A stretch of 64,000 nt of DNA from Actinoplanes couchii. GTDB taxonomy: Bacteria; Actinomycetota; Actinomycetes; Mycobacteriales; Micromonosporaceae. This document shows, piece after piece, positions 26,163-33,963 of this stretch. Positions within the stretch are counted from its first letter, which is position 1. Every line of letters begins with the position of its first letter. Under the pieces are notes generated by a model. It searched no databases, was not told where the DNA came from, and saw nothing but the letters and a program-made list of their open reading frames with translations. The stretch lies in assembly GCF_016862075.1 (NCBI RefSeq), contig NZ_BOMG01000014.1, positions 1-64,000 on the forward strand. The letters are read 5' to 3'. Made by a program: the position numbers and the translations under genes.

Positions 26163-27041
26163 ATGACCATCAACCGCGGTCTGCTGACCGCCGCCGCCGT
26201 CCCCCTGCTGTTCCTGCTGGGCGCCTGCGCCCGGCCCGGCGCCGCCGACGAGGCGGGCTCCGCGCCGGTCACCGAGAGCGCCGCCGACCCGGACTCGATC
26301 GCCCTGCGGGTGGAGTACCGGGGCGGTTTCGTCCCGGCCGAGAGCATCCCCGGCCGGATTCCACGATTCAGCGTCTACGCCGACGGGCGGGCGCTGAGCG
26401 AGGGCCCGGTCCCGGCCATCTACCCCGGCCCCGCGCTGCCGAACCTGCAGCAGATCACCCTGACCGCCGACCAGGTCGAGGAGCTGACCGCCGGCGCGCT
26501 GGCGGCCGGGGTCAAGGGCGGCGCCGACTTCGGCACGCCGAACGTCGCCGACACCCCGAGCACCCGGATCGTGGTCCGGACCGCCGGTGGCGAGCAGACC
26601 GTCGACGTGATGGCCCTCAACGAGGCGAACCCGGACGACAAGTCGCTGACCGCCGAGCAGCACGCCGCCCGCAAGAAGCTGACCGAGTTCCTGGCCTCGG
26701 TGGACCGGCTGTTCGCCGACGCCGCCAGCCCGGCCTCCCAGCCGTACCAGCCGAAGGGTCTCGCGGTGATCGCCCAGCCGTACCAGGACACCGGTGACGG
26801 CGCCGGTGGCGCCACGGTCACCTGGCCCGCGAAGACGGCCCTGCCCGGCACGGCCCTCACCGAGCAGCCCAAGGTCAACTGCTTGACCCTGGAGGGTACG
26901 GATCTGCAGGCCGTGTGGAAGCTGGCCGAGAAGGCCAACGCCCGCACCCCGTGGGAGTCGGCCGGCCAGAAGTGGCAGATCGTCTTCCGCCCGCTGCTGC
27001 CCGACGAGACCGGCTGCGACTCCCTGAAGAGGCAGGCGTGA
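26163..27041 (+). CDS. Lipoprotein of unknown function
   Basis: A 292-residue exported lipoprotein. The signal peptide ends in the lipobox LLGAC (Cys about residue 22). The mature part contains VEYRGGFVPAES, a repeated use of Gly/Pro loops, and a conserved-looking region around ITLTADQVEELTAGALAAG followed by VNCLTLEGTDLQAVWKL. Two cysteines (in VNCLT and TGCDS) near the C terminus could pair. I recognise no family. The ATG at 26163 is set by the signal peptide; the frame is open upstream into the S4 gene. It is convergent with the acetyltransferase gene. Confidence 0.75.
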   Translation: MTINRGLLTAAAVPLLFLLGACARPGAADEAGSAPVTESAADPDSIALRVEYRGGFVPAESIPGRIPRFSVYADGRALSEGPVPAIYPGPALPNLQQITLTADQVEELTAGALAAGVKGGADFGTPNVADTPSTRIVVRTAGGEQTVDVMALNEANPDDKSLTAEQHAARKKLTEFLASVDRLFADAASPASQPYQPKGLAVIAQPYQDTGDGAGGATVTWPAKTALPGTALTEQPKVNCLTLEGTDLQAVWKLAEKANARTPWESAGQKWQIVFRPLLPDETGCDSLKRQA

Positions 27042-27064
27042 CCCCGATCGGCGAGCCCCTCGAC

Positions 27065-27601
27065 CTACCAGACGTCGCCGTCGCGCCAGTCGCAGACCAG
27101 GGTGCCCCCGTCGAGGGCGCCGGTCATCCGGACCAGGGTGCTGTCGTCGTCCTCCGGAGTGCGGACCACTCCGGTGGGGGAGAGCACCGCCGTCGGCCCC
27201 GGCCATAACCGCCAGCCGCGGGCCAGATAGAGCCCCCGGCCCGACTCCGAGGCGGAGAGCGCACCCAGGTCGTACCCACCGTCGATCAGCCTCTCCGCCT
27301 CACCCATCACCGCCGCGGCCAGACCCCGGCCGCGGAACTCCGGATGCACGGCGACCGCCTCGACGTACCCGCAGCGCAGCGTCCGCCCGTCGAGCAGGAA
27401 ACGGCGCTGCACCACCGAGCCGTGCGCGACCAGCACGCCGTCCTGCACGATCAGCGTGTGCAGGCCGCCCAGCGCGTGATCCCAGTCGTGGTCGTCGAAC
27501 CGGCCGTCGAAGGCCAGATCGAGCAGGTCGCGGATCGCGGACAGCTCGGCGCGGATCAGGTCGGCGGTCGGGGCGGTGCGCACCGCCCCGGACCGCCCCA
27601 T
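27065..27601 (-). CDS. AAC(2')-I-like aminoglycoside N-acetyltransferase
   Basis: A 178-residue GNAT enzyme strikingly like mycobacterial AAC(2')-I: shared blocks are DWDHALGGLHTLI, RTLRCGYVEAVAVHPEFRGRG (acetyl-CoA loop), DLGALSASESGRGLYLARGW, GPTAVLSPTGVVRTPEDD and the C-terminal VCDWRDGDVW. Known members acetylate the 2'-amino group of gentamicin, tobramycin and related drugs, and chromosomal copies often also have a housekeeping role. The ATG at 27601 lies 1 nt after the FKBP stop, so the two genes are co-transcribed. The resistance phenotype is inferred, not shown. Confidence 0.85.
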   Translation of the reverse strand: MGRSGAVRTAPTADLIRAELSAIRDLLDLAFDGRFDDHDWDHALGGLHTLIVQDGVLVAHGSVVQRRFLLDGRTLRCGYVEAVAVHPEFRGRGLAAAVMGEAERLIDGGYDLGALSASESGRGLYLARGWRLWPGPTAVLSPTGVVRTPEDDDSTLVRMTGALDGGTLVCDWRDGDVW

Positions 27602-27602
27602 C

Positions 27603-27971
27603 TCAGTGGACCTGGAGCAGGTCGACCACGAAGACCAGGGTCTCGTTCGGCTTGATCGCGCCGGCCGCGCCCCGGGCGCCGTAGCCCAGGTGCGGCGGGA
27701 TGATCAGCTTGCGGCGGCCGCCGACCTTCATCCCGGCGACGCCCTGGTCCCAGCCGGCGATGACCTGCTGGCCGGCCACCCGGAAACCGAACGGCTCGCC
27801 CCGGTTGTAGGAGGCGTCGAACTCCTTGCCCGTGGACTGGGCGACACCCACGTAGTGGACGCTCACGAAGTCGCCGGCCTTGGCCTCCTGGCCCTGGCCC
27901 TCGGTGAGGTCCTCGATCACCAGTTCGGTGGCCGGGGCGTCCGGGATGGTGCCGACATCGGGCTTGCTCAT
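27603..27971 (-). CDS. FKBP-type peptidyl-prolyl isomerase
   Basis: A 122-residue single FKBP domain catalysing proline cis-trans isomerisation, without a signal peptide, so cytosolic. Family motifs: VSVHYVGVAQSTGKEFDASYNRGEPF split around the active-site Asp, VIAGWDQGVAGMKVGGRRKL, and IPPHLGYGARG. The ATG at 27971 follows a perfect AGGAGG; upstream in-frame codons are leader. It is the first gene of an operon with the AAC(2')-like gene. Confidence 0.95.
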   Translation of the reverse strand: MSKPDVGTIPDAPATELVIEDLTEGQGQEAKAGDFVSVHYVGVAQSTGKEFDASYNRGEPFGFRVAGQQVIAGWDQGVAGMKVGGRRKLIIPPHLGYGARGAAGAIKPNETLVFVVDLLQVH

Positions 27972-28096
27972 GAATCCTCCTGCTGTTGTCACCTGACTCG
28001 GCCATGCAATCACAGCCCGGCCGCCGGTGAACGAGCGGTGCCTGAACTCCGTACCTCCGGGTGGCTCTTCCGACCACCGTCCACCTGGAGATCCTC

Positions 28097-28957
28097 ATGC
28101 ACGTCCGCCGCCTCGCCGCCGCCGGTCTGCTGGCCGCGGCCGCCGTTCCCGCCGTCCCCGCGCCCGCCCTGGCACACGGTTCGCCGACCACCCCGATCAG
28201 CCGCAACTCCGCCTGCGCCGGCAACGGCACCCGGCGCGACACCGCCGCCTGCAAGGCCGCGCTCAAGGCGGCGGACGGATTCCTCGGTGCGTACGACAAC
28301 CTGCGCCTGGCGAACGTCGCCGACGACCGGGAACGGGTGCCGGACGGCGAACTCTGCTCCGGCGGGCTGGATCTCTACCGGGGTCTCGACCTGGCCCGGG
28401 ACGACTTCCCGTCCACGAAGGTCAGGTCGGGGCAGAATCTGAAGATCAACTATCGGGGGACGATCCCGCACCAGGGGTCGTTCCGGCTCTTCCTGACCAA
28501 GGGCGGCTACGAACCCACCGAGAAGCTCGGGTGGGGCGATCTGACGAAGCTGGACGAGATCAAGGATCCGCCGCTGACCGGTGGGTCGTACCGGATGAGC
28601 GTGAAACTGCCGAAGCGGACCGGGCGGCACATCCTCTACGTGGTGTGGGAGACGTCCAGCACCCCGGACACGTACTACTCCTGTTCGGATCTGGTCTTCC
28701 CGGACCCGGTCCCGGTGGCCACCAAGGAGCCGGCTCCGGCCAAGAGCACAGCGGCGCCGGTGCAGAGTGCGGCGGCGGAGGAGAGCCCGAGCCCCACCCC
28801 GGCGCCGGTGCTTGCCGCGGGCGAAGCCGCCACCCGGAAGAGTGACGACTCGATGATCGGGATCGGTCACTGGCTCATCGGGGGCGCGATCGGGGTAGCC
28901 GCCCTGGTAGCGGCCGGTGCGGGCCTTTCCCGGCTACGGCGCCTGAAAAGTCGCTGA
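28097..28957 (+). CDS. Membrane-anchored AA10 lytic polysaccharide monooxygenase
   Basis: A 286-residue precursor. The signal peptide ends ...APALA, giving a mature N-terminal His27 (HGSPTTPISRNSAC), the first ligand of the copper histidine brace. The second ligand is probably His125 (GTIPHQGSFRLFLT), and the C-terminal core ends YYSCSDLVF, where AA10 enzymes carry the axial aromatic residue. After the catalytic domain comes a Pro/Ala/Glu linker, then a membrane helix (WLIGGAIGVAALVAAGAGL) and a basic tail, so the enzyme is probably cell-attached. Substrate is likely chitin or cellulose. The ATG at 28097 has GGAG upstream. It is divergent from the FKBP operon. Confidence 0.88.
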   Translation: MHVRRLAAAGLLAAAAVPAVPAPALAHGSPTTPISRNSACAGNGTRRDTAACKAALKAADGFLGAYDNLRLANVADDRERVPDGELCSGGLDLYRGLDLARDDFPSTKVRSGQNLKINYRGTIPHQGSFRLFLTKGGYEPTEKLGWGDLTKLDEIKDPPLTGGSYRMSVKLPKRTGRHILYVVWETSSTPDTYYSCSDLVFPDPVPVATKEPAPAKSTAAPVQSAAAEESPSPTPAPVLAAGEAATRKSDDSMIGIGHWLIGGAIGVAALVAAGAGLSRLRRLKSR

Positions 28958-28977
28958 GTCTTTTTGCGAACTTGGTT

Positions 28978-29005
28978 TGAACCGTCCGCAACTGGATCTC
29001 GTATT
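28978..29005 (+). promoter_or_regulatory. Possible ECF-sigma promoter before the Tat/DUF4331 genes
   Basis: TGAACC (28978-28983), a 16-bp spacer and CGTATT (29000-29005) resemble the GGAAC-N16-CGT pattern of extracytoplasmic-function sigma promoters. The match is short and may be chance. Confidence 0.3.
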
Positions 29006-29065
29006 GCCGGTCGTCGACGATGCATCGCCTGTCAGACCCCCCAAAATATCGACGAAGGGCCAAGC

Positions 29066-29350
29066 ATGAGTCGTGTTCGATACCGCGCCCAGGGCCGCAG
29101 CAACTCGTGGCTGTCCCGCCGTAACGTGCTGGCGCTCGCCGCCACCGGAGTCGGCGTCTCCGCCGTCTCGGTGGCCGGTCTGAGCCTCGCCGGCACGTCC
29201 GAGGCGGACAGCAAGGATGACGGCGCCCCCCTGGTCATCTCCCTGCGCGACGTCCAAAAGGGCACGATCGAAGTCTTCTCCGGTGAGGGAAGCAAAGTCG
29301 TCACCGATAAAGACCTGGTGAATCGGCTCCTCAAAGCCGCCGGCCGCTGA
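29066..29350 (+). CDS. Small Tat-signal protein
   Basis: A 94-residue protein with a twin-arginine signal (SRRNVLALAATGVGVSAVS) and a short mature part ending ISLRDVQKGTIEVFSGEGSK and VVTDKDLVNRLLKAAGR. No family is recognised. GAAGGG precedes the ATG. It is followed at 28 nt by the DUF4331 gene, which lacks a signal peptide, so the small protein could act with it at the cell surface; this is inference. Confidence 0.75.
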   Translation: MSRVRYRAQGRSNSWLSRRNVLALAATGVGVSAVSVAGLSLAGTSEADSKDDGAPLVISLRDVQKGTIEVFSGEGSKVVTDKDLVNRLLKAAGR

Positions 29351-29378
29351 CCTTTCCTCGACAGGAGAATCCCCGAGC

Positions 29379-30770
29379 ATGTCCTCCCACCGCGAAGCAC
29401 CGGAAATCAGCAAGGACCCGGTCGCCGACAGCTCCGACCTGTACGCGTTCGTCAGCCCCGACGACCCGGACACCGTCACCATCATCGCCAACTACGTGCC
29501 GCTGCAGCTCCCGTCGAGCGGCCCGAACTTCTTCGAGTTCGGCGACGACGTGCTCTACGAGATCCACATCGACGCGAACGGTGACGCCCGCCCGGACATC
29601 ACCTACCAGTTCCGGTTCCGTACCGAACTGCGCAACGACAAGACGTTCCTGTACAACACCGGTCAGATCAAGTCGCTCGACGACGAGAACTGGAACCGCC
29701 GGCAGTTCTACTCGGTGACCAAGGTCGACAGCCACGGCAAGAGCACGGTACTGGCCAACAAGCTGCCCTGCCCGCCCGCCAACGTCGGCAAGGTCTCCAT
29801 CCCGGACTACGCGAAGCTCGCCGACGACGCGGTGCACAAGCTGAAGAGCCGCGAGAAGGTCTTCGCCGGCCAGCGCGCCGACGCCTTCTTCGTCGACCTC
29901 GGCTCGATCTTCGACCTGGCCGTGCTGCGCCCGTTCCGGGACAAGCACCTGGTCGGCCAGGACCTGTTCGACAAGGCGAGCAAGGCGGTCAACGCCACCG
30001 ACAAGACCAACGTGCACAGCATCGCCATCCAGGTGCCGCTGGACATGGTGCGCCGGGACGGCAAGAAGCGGGTCAAGGCCACCGACGCCGGCGCCGTGAT
30101 CGGCGTGTGGACGTCGGCCAGCCGCCGCCAGGTCGAGGTGCGCGGCAAGAAGGGCGACAACGACGTGGTCGTCGGCCCGCAGGTGCAGGTCTCCCGGCTC
30201 GGCAACCCGCTGTTCAACGAGGTCATCGTCCCGATGGCGGAGAAGGACAAGTGGAACAGCCTCCCGCCGAGCGAGGACAAGCGGTTCGCCGAGTTCGTCG
30301 CCACGCCCGAGTTGGGAGCGCTCCTGCCGGTGCTCTACCCGGGGCTCTTCGACAACCTGGCCGCGCTGAACAAGAAGAAGGAGCCGCGGGCCGACCTGCT
30401 CGCGATCCTGCTCACCGGTATCCCGGACGGCATCATCGACGGGTTCCAGAACAACACCGGCAAGGTGCAGGCCGACATGCTGCGGCTGAACACCGCGATC
30501 CCGCCGGTCGCCAAGGAGAACAAGTTCGGTGTGGTCGGCGGTGACCTGGCCGGGTTCCCCAACGGCCGCCGGATCGCCGACGACGTGGTCTCCATCTCGC
30601 TGCGGGCCGTCGCCGGGGCCACCGTGCCGCTGGTCGACAAGGAATTCAAGGCGGACGCCGCGGCCGGGCTCGTCGAGCAGGGCCTGAGCATCGACGACGT
30701 GAGCGCGAAGCTGCTCAAGAAGTTCCCGTTCCTGCCCACCCCGTTCGACGGTTTCAACAACCCGTCCTGA
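29379..30770 (+). CDS. DUF4331 family protein
   Basis: A 463-residue protein of the DUF4331 family, recognisable by the N terminus SSHREAPEISKDPVADSSDL and by blocks such as VTIIANYVPLQ, YEIHIDANGDARPDITYQFRF and NPLFNEVIVPM. These proteins have an Asp/Asn-rich beta fold; function is not established. There is no signal peptide here. It sits between a small Tat protein and a His-rich protein, and the three are spaced 25-30 nt apart, consistent with one operon. AGGAGAAT precedes the ATG. Confidence 0.9.
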   Translation: MSSHREAPEISKDPVADSSDLYAFVSPDDPDTVTIIANYVPLQLPSSGPNFFEFGDDVLYEIHIDANGDARPDITYQFRFRTELRNDKTFLYNTGQIKSLDDENWNRRQFYSVTKVDSHGKSTVLANKLPCPPANVGKVSIPDYAKLADDAVHKLKSREKVFAGQRADAFFVDLGSIFDLAVLRPFRDKHLVGQDLFDKASKAVNATDKTNVHSIAIQVPLDMVRRDGKKRVKATDAGAVIGVWTSASRRQVEVRGKKGDNDVVVGPQVQVSRLGNPLFNEVIVPMAEKDKWNSLPPSEDKRFAEFVATPELGALLPVLYPGLFDNLAALNKKKEPRADLLAILLTGIPDGIIDGFQNNTGKVQADMLRLNTAIPPVAKENKFGVVGGDLAGFPNGRRIADDVVSISLRAVAGATVPLVDKEFKADAAAGLVEQGLSIDDVSAKLLKKFPFLPTPFDGFNNPS

Positions 30771-30796
30771 CCGACCCCCATCCCGGAGGAGCAATC

Positions 30797-31171
30797 ATGA
30801 GCGTCGGCCACGGCGACCACCACCATCACCACCACACGCTCGCCCCGTCCGGGCAGGGCACGGTGATGCTCGACATCGGCGACGGGATCGGCGCGCTGAT
30901 CATCCACGCCCCCAGCTGGCTGCACGGGCACGAGATCGAGGTGTCCCCGGTGGACGACACCTCGGCCCGTACCCACGCCGCGGTCCGGGCCCGGTACGTC
31001 CGGTCGGGTGTCACCTACTGTGTGGTCATCGACAGTCTCGCCGAAGGCCGGTACGTGGTCTGGCAGGACGACGACACCCCCCTCGAGCAGGTCGACGTGC
31101 GTGGCGGCGCCGTCGCCGAGGTCACCTGGCCGGCGAACCTGGTCCCCGGAAGGACACCGCTCACCGTGTAG
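30797..31171 (+). CDS. His-rich protein, third gene after DUF4331
   Basis: A 124-residue protein whose N terminus carries a natural run of six histidines (VGHGDHHHHHHTLA). The rest forms a small beta-rich domain (GTVMLDIGDGIGALIIHAPSW, GVTYCVVIDSLAEGRYVVWQ, VDVRGGAVAEVTWPAN) without a recognised family. The His run could bind zinc, nickel or copper. CGGAGGAG precedes the ATG. The stop codon is the first element of the long inverted repeat that follows. Confidence 0.75.
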   Translation: MSVGHGDHHHHHHTLAPSGQGTVMLDIGDGIGALIIHAPSWLHGHEIEVSPVDDTSARTHAAVRARYVRSGVTYCVVIDSLAEGRYVVWQDDDTPLEQVDVRGGAVAEVTWPANLVPGRTPLTV

Positions 31172-31336
31172 GCCCTGTGTGGTGGATCGCGCGGGGCTGC
31201 GGCGTGGCCCAGCCGGCGCCTGACGGCAGCCGGTGGGAGGCCACATACAACACCGGTATGCGACCTCTCACCGGCTGACGCCAGCCACCACCTGGACCTC
31301 GCCTCGCTCCCACCCGATCCGCCACACAGGGCCTAC
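31168..31336. repeat. 169-bp imperfect inverted repeat
   Basis: The outer arms are identical for 15 bp (GTAGGCCCTGTGTGG at 31168-31182, complement at 31322-31336) and continue with one mismatch to GGATCG. Inner arms 31227-31240 and 31264-31277 pair with one mismatch. Both pairs share the exact centre at 31252. The left end covers the stop codon of the His-rich gene; the right end touches the araC-type -10 box. It could be a terminator-like hairpin or a small non-autonomous element. Confidence 0.85.
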
Positions 31337-31339
31337 TCT
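31334..31339 (+). promoter_or_regulatory. -10 box for a leaderless AraC-type gene
   Basis: TACTCT ends 7 nt before the ATG at 31347, with no ribosome binding site. It overlaps the right end of the inverted repeat. Confidence 0.5.
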
Positions 31340-31346
31340 GGACGGC

Positions 31347-32360
31347 ATGACAGGCGGTCGGCTCCCGGGCCCGGCGTCGCCGGGCGTGGACGTCCCGGCA
31401 CATGTCGGTCTGCGCACCAGCGACATGGCGGAAGCCCGGGAGTTCTGCCGCAACCTCTACTACGGCACGTTGCAGATCGAGCCGGTCGGTGATCCCGGCC
31501 GGCTGGAGTTCAGCGCCGACGTGGCCCGGCTGGGCCCGATCACGCTCGGCGACATCCGGTACGGGACCGACATCCACGTCTCGATCGGCGCGCTGGAGAC
31601 GTCGTACCACGTGCTGGTCCCGCTGACCGGCAGGCTCCGATCACAGCACCGCGGCGCGACGGTGCTGGCCGATCCGACCCGGGCGGTGGTCTACCGCCCG
31701 ACCGGCGACATCGAACTGGACTGGCCGGCCTCCTGCCGCCTGCTGAGCGTCAAGGTGGAACGCGCCGCCCTGGAACGCGAGCTGGACGCCGCCCTGGACC
31801 AGCGGGTCGTCTCCCCGCTGCCGCTGGGCGCCAGCTTCGACCTGGTCGACGGCCCCGGCCGCACCTGGGCCGCCCTGGTCCGGCTGCTCCTCACCGAGCT
31901 GACCGCCCCCGACACCCTGGTCAGCCGCCCCCGGATGGCGGCCCGCTGGCGCGACATGGTGGTCAGCGGCCTGGCCCTGACCGTCGAGCACCCGTACGGC
32001 GAGGAACCGGCCGGTCTGCAGGGCCCGCACCGCCCGCGCACGGTGAAACGGGCCCTGGACGCGATGAACGCCGACCCGTGCCGCCCGTGGACCACCCGCA
32101 ACCTGTCCGCGGTGGCCGGCGTCGGCGTCCGGGTCCTGCAGGACGCGTTCCGCCGCCACGTCGGCATGTCCCCCCTGACGTACCTGCGCCGCCTGCGCCT
32201 GGACGAGGTGCACGCCGAACTCTCCCGCTCCGACCCGGGCCGCACCACGGTCAGCGAGGTCGCCTACCGCTGGGGCTTCACCCACCTGAGCCGTTTCGCC
32301 GGCGCCTACCGCGCCCGCTTCGGCCGAACCCCGTCCCAAACCCTCAGAGACAGACCCTGA
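31347..32360 (+). CDS. AraC-family transcription regulator
   Basis: A 337-residue regulator. The N-terminal part (about 1-200) is an AraC-binding-like cupin sensor (VSIGALETSYHVLVPLTGRL, HRGATVLADPTRAVVYRP). The C-terminal part is the two-helix-turn-helix AraC DNA-binding domain: TTRNLSAVAGVGVRVLQDAFRRH, then SPLTYLRRLRLDEVHAEL and VAYRWGFTHLSRFAGAYRARFG. The ATG at 31347 is chosen because of the -10 box 7 nt upstream. No target is obvious; the DUF4331 group upstream is a candidate. It is isolated between two long inverted repeats. Confidence 0.9.
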   Translation: MTGGRLPGPASPGVDVPAHVGLRTSDMAEAREFCRNLYYGTLQIEPVGDPGRLEFSADVARLGPITLGDIRYGTDIHVSIGALETSYHVLVPLTGRLRSQHRGATVLADPTRAVVYRPTGDIELDWPASCRLLSVKVERAALERELDAALDQRVVSPLPLGASFDLVDGPGRTWAALVRLLLTELTAPDTLVSRPRMAARWRDMVVSGLALTVEHPYGEEPAGLQGPHRPRTVKRALDAMNADPCRPWTTRNLSAVAGVGVRVLQDAFRRHVGMSPLTYLRRLRLDEVHAELSRSDPGRTTVSEVAYRWGFTHLSRFAGAYRARFGRTPSQTLRDRP

Positions 32361-32444
32361 ACCCCTTCTTCCGGTACGCCACACGGCTCCACAACCGCAG
32401 CCGATCGGCTCTGTCGCGGCCACGCGACGCAGGCGCCGCACCAG

Positions 32445-32560
32445 GCCGTCCCGCGACCGCCGGGCCGGTTGCGGTGGTCACCGGGAAACCCGGATCTGCC
32501 GCGGGGGACAGCCGGGGTCGGCGGTGACCACCGCATCCGGCCCGGCGGTCGCGGGACGGC
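32445..32560. terminator. 39-bp-arm inverted repeat between araC-type and glgC genes
   Basis: Arms 32445-32483 and 32522-32560 are complementary over 39 bp with one mismatch (start GCCGTCCCGCGACCGCCGGG) and enclose a 38-nt loop. It lies between convergent genes. The arms are far longer than usual for a terminator, so another role is possible. Confidence 0.75.
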
Positions 32561-32570
32561 AGTGTGAAAC

Positions 32571-32598
32571 GCCCCGCCTCGCGGTGTCGAGGCGGGGC
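32571..32598 (-). terminator. Terminator of glgC
   Basis: A perfect 11-bp stem (GCCCCGCCTCG at 32571-32581 with 32588-32598) and a 6-nt loop lie 43 bp beyond the glgC stop on the minus strand. Confidence 0.85.
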
Positions 32599-32641
32599 GG
32601 GGGAGTGCGGTTGTCGAGGTGTAGGCGTACCGGAAGAGGGG

Positions 32642-33874
32642 TCAGGGTTCGATCTTCTGGCCCTTGCCGATGACCACGATGCCGTTGTCGCTGACCGTGT
32701 AGAGCTTGCGGTCCCGGTCGAGGTCGACGCCGATCTGGGCGCCCTCGGGGATCACCACGTTCTTGTCGATGATGGCGTTCCTGATCACCGCCCGGCGGCC
32801 GACCGAGACGCCCTCCATGATCACCGCGCCGTCCACGTGGGCCCACGAGTTGACCCGGACGTTGGGGGAGATCACCGAGCGCTCGACCAGGGCGCCGGAG
32901 ACGACCACGCCGGGGGAGATCATCGAGTCGATGGCCCGGCCCTGGCGGTCGTCGTAGCCGTGCACGAACTTCGCCGGCGGCCAGGAGCCGTAGTTGGTGA
33001 AGATCGGCCAGTCGTGGTTGTACAGGTTGAAGATCGGCAGGGTGGCGATCAGGTCCGTGTGCGCCTCGTAGAACGAGTCCAGGGTGCCCACGTCGCGCCA
33101 GTAGCCGCGATCACGATCGGTCGAGCCGGGGACGTCGTTGTCGCGGAAGTCGTAGACGTTCGCCTCGCCCTTCTCCACCAGCATCGGGATGATGTTGCCA
33201 CCCATGTCGTGCTTGCTGTCCGGGTTCTGCGCGTCGGCCGTCACCGCCTCGCACAGCGCCCGCGTGGTGAAGACGTAGTTGCCCATCGACGCGTAGACCT
33301 CGTCGGGGGAGTCCGGCAGGCCCACCGCGTCCTTCGGCTTCTCCCGGAACGCCTTGATCTTCTTGCCGTCCGGGCCGACGTCGATCACGCCGAACTGGTC
33401 GGCCAGCGACAGCGGCTGGCGGATGCCGGCCACGGTGACCGCGGCACCGGAGGCGATGTGGTCCTGGACCATCTGCTTCGGGTCCATGCGGTAGATGTGG
33501 TCGGCGCCGAAGACGATGACGTAGTCGGGCGACTCGTCGTTGATCAGGTTGAGACTCTGATAGATCGCGTCGGCGGAACCGGCGAACCAGCGCGGGCCGA
33601 GCCGCTGCTGAGCCGGGACCGGGGTGACGTAGTTGCCGAGCAGTGTCGACATCCGCCACGTCTTGGAGATGTGACGGTCGAGGGAGTGCGACTTGTACTG
33701 CGTCAGAACGACGATCTTGAGGTAACCCGCGTTCGCCAGGTTCGACAGCACGAAATCGATCATGCGATAGATACCGCCGAAGGGCACGCCGGGTTTGGCC
33801 CGGTCCGCCGTCAACGGCATCAGGCGCTTGCCTTCCCCACCAGCCAGAACGATCGCAAGCACCTTGACAGCCAT
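32642..33874 (-). CDS. glgC: Glucose-1-phosphate adenylyltransferase
   Basis: A 410-residue enzyme making ADP-glucose from glucose-1-phosphate and ATP, the committed step of bacterial glycogen synthesis. Signatures: [30 protein letters not shown] split over the pyrophosphorylase loop, ADHIYRMD, and the C-terminal left-handed beta-helix repeats ([19 protein letters not shown]). Length is normal. A TAGCGT box (33887-33882) lies 7 nt before the ATG and no Shine-Dalgarno is present, so the mRNA is probably leaderless. glgA lies 2.4 kb away on the other strand. Confidence 0.97.
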   Translation of the reverse strand: MAVKVLAIVLAGGEGKRLMPLTADRAKPGVPFGGIYRMIDFVLSNLANAGYLKIVVLTQYKSHSLDRHISKTWRMSTLLGNYVTPVPAQQRLGPRWFAGSADAIYQSLNLINDESPDYVIVFGADHIYRMDPKQMVQDHIASGAAVTVAGIRQPLSLADQFGVIDVGPDGKKIKAFREKPKDAVGLPDSPDEVYASMGNYVFTTRALCEAVTADAQNPDSKHDMGGNIIPMLVEKGEANVYDFRDNDVPGSTDRDRGYWRDVGTLDSFYEAHTDLIATLPIFNLYNHDWPIFTNYGSWPPAKFVHGYDDRQGRAIDSMISPGVVVSGALVERSVISPNVRVNSWAHVDGAVIMEGVSVGRRAVIRNAIIDKNVVIPEGAQIGVDLDRDRKLYTVSDNGIVVIGKGQKIEP

Positions 33875-33963
33875 GGGGAGGACGCTAATATCCCGGCCAC
33901 CCCCGCGCCACCCGAAAGGGCGCTTGGAATATCTTGCTGGCGCTGCAAACTTCTTGCTGTGGG

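Noticed and set aside
28978..29005. A strong claim of an ECF promoter
   Set aside because: The pattern is short and one mismatch from consensus; kept only as a low-confidence feature.
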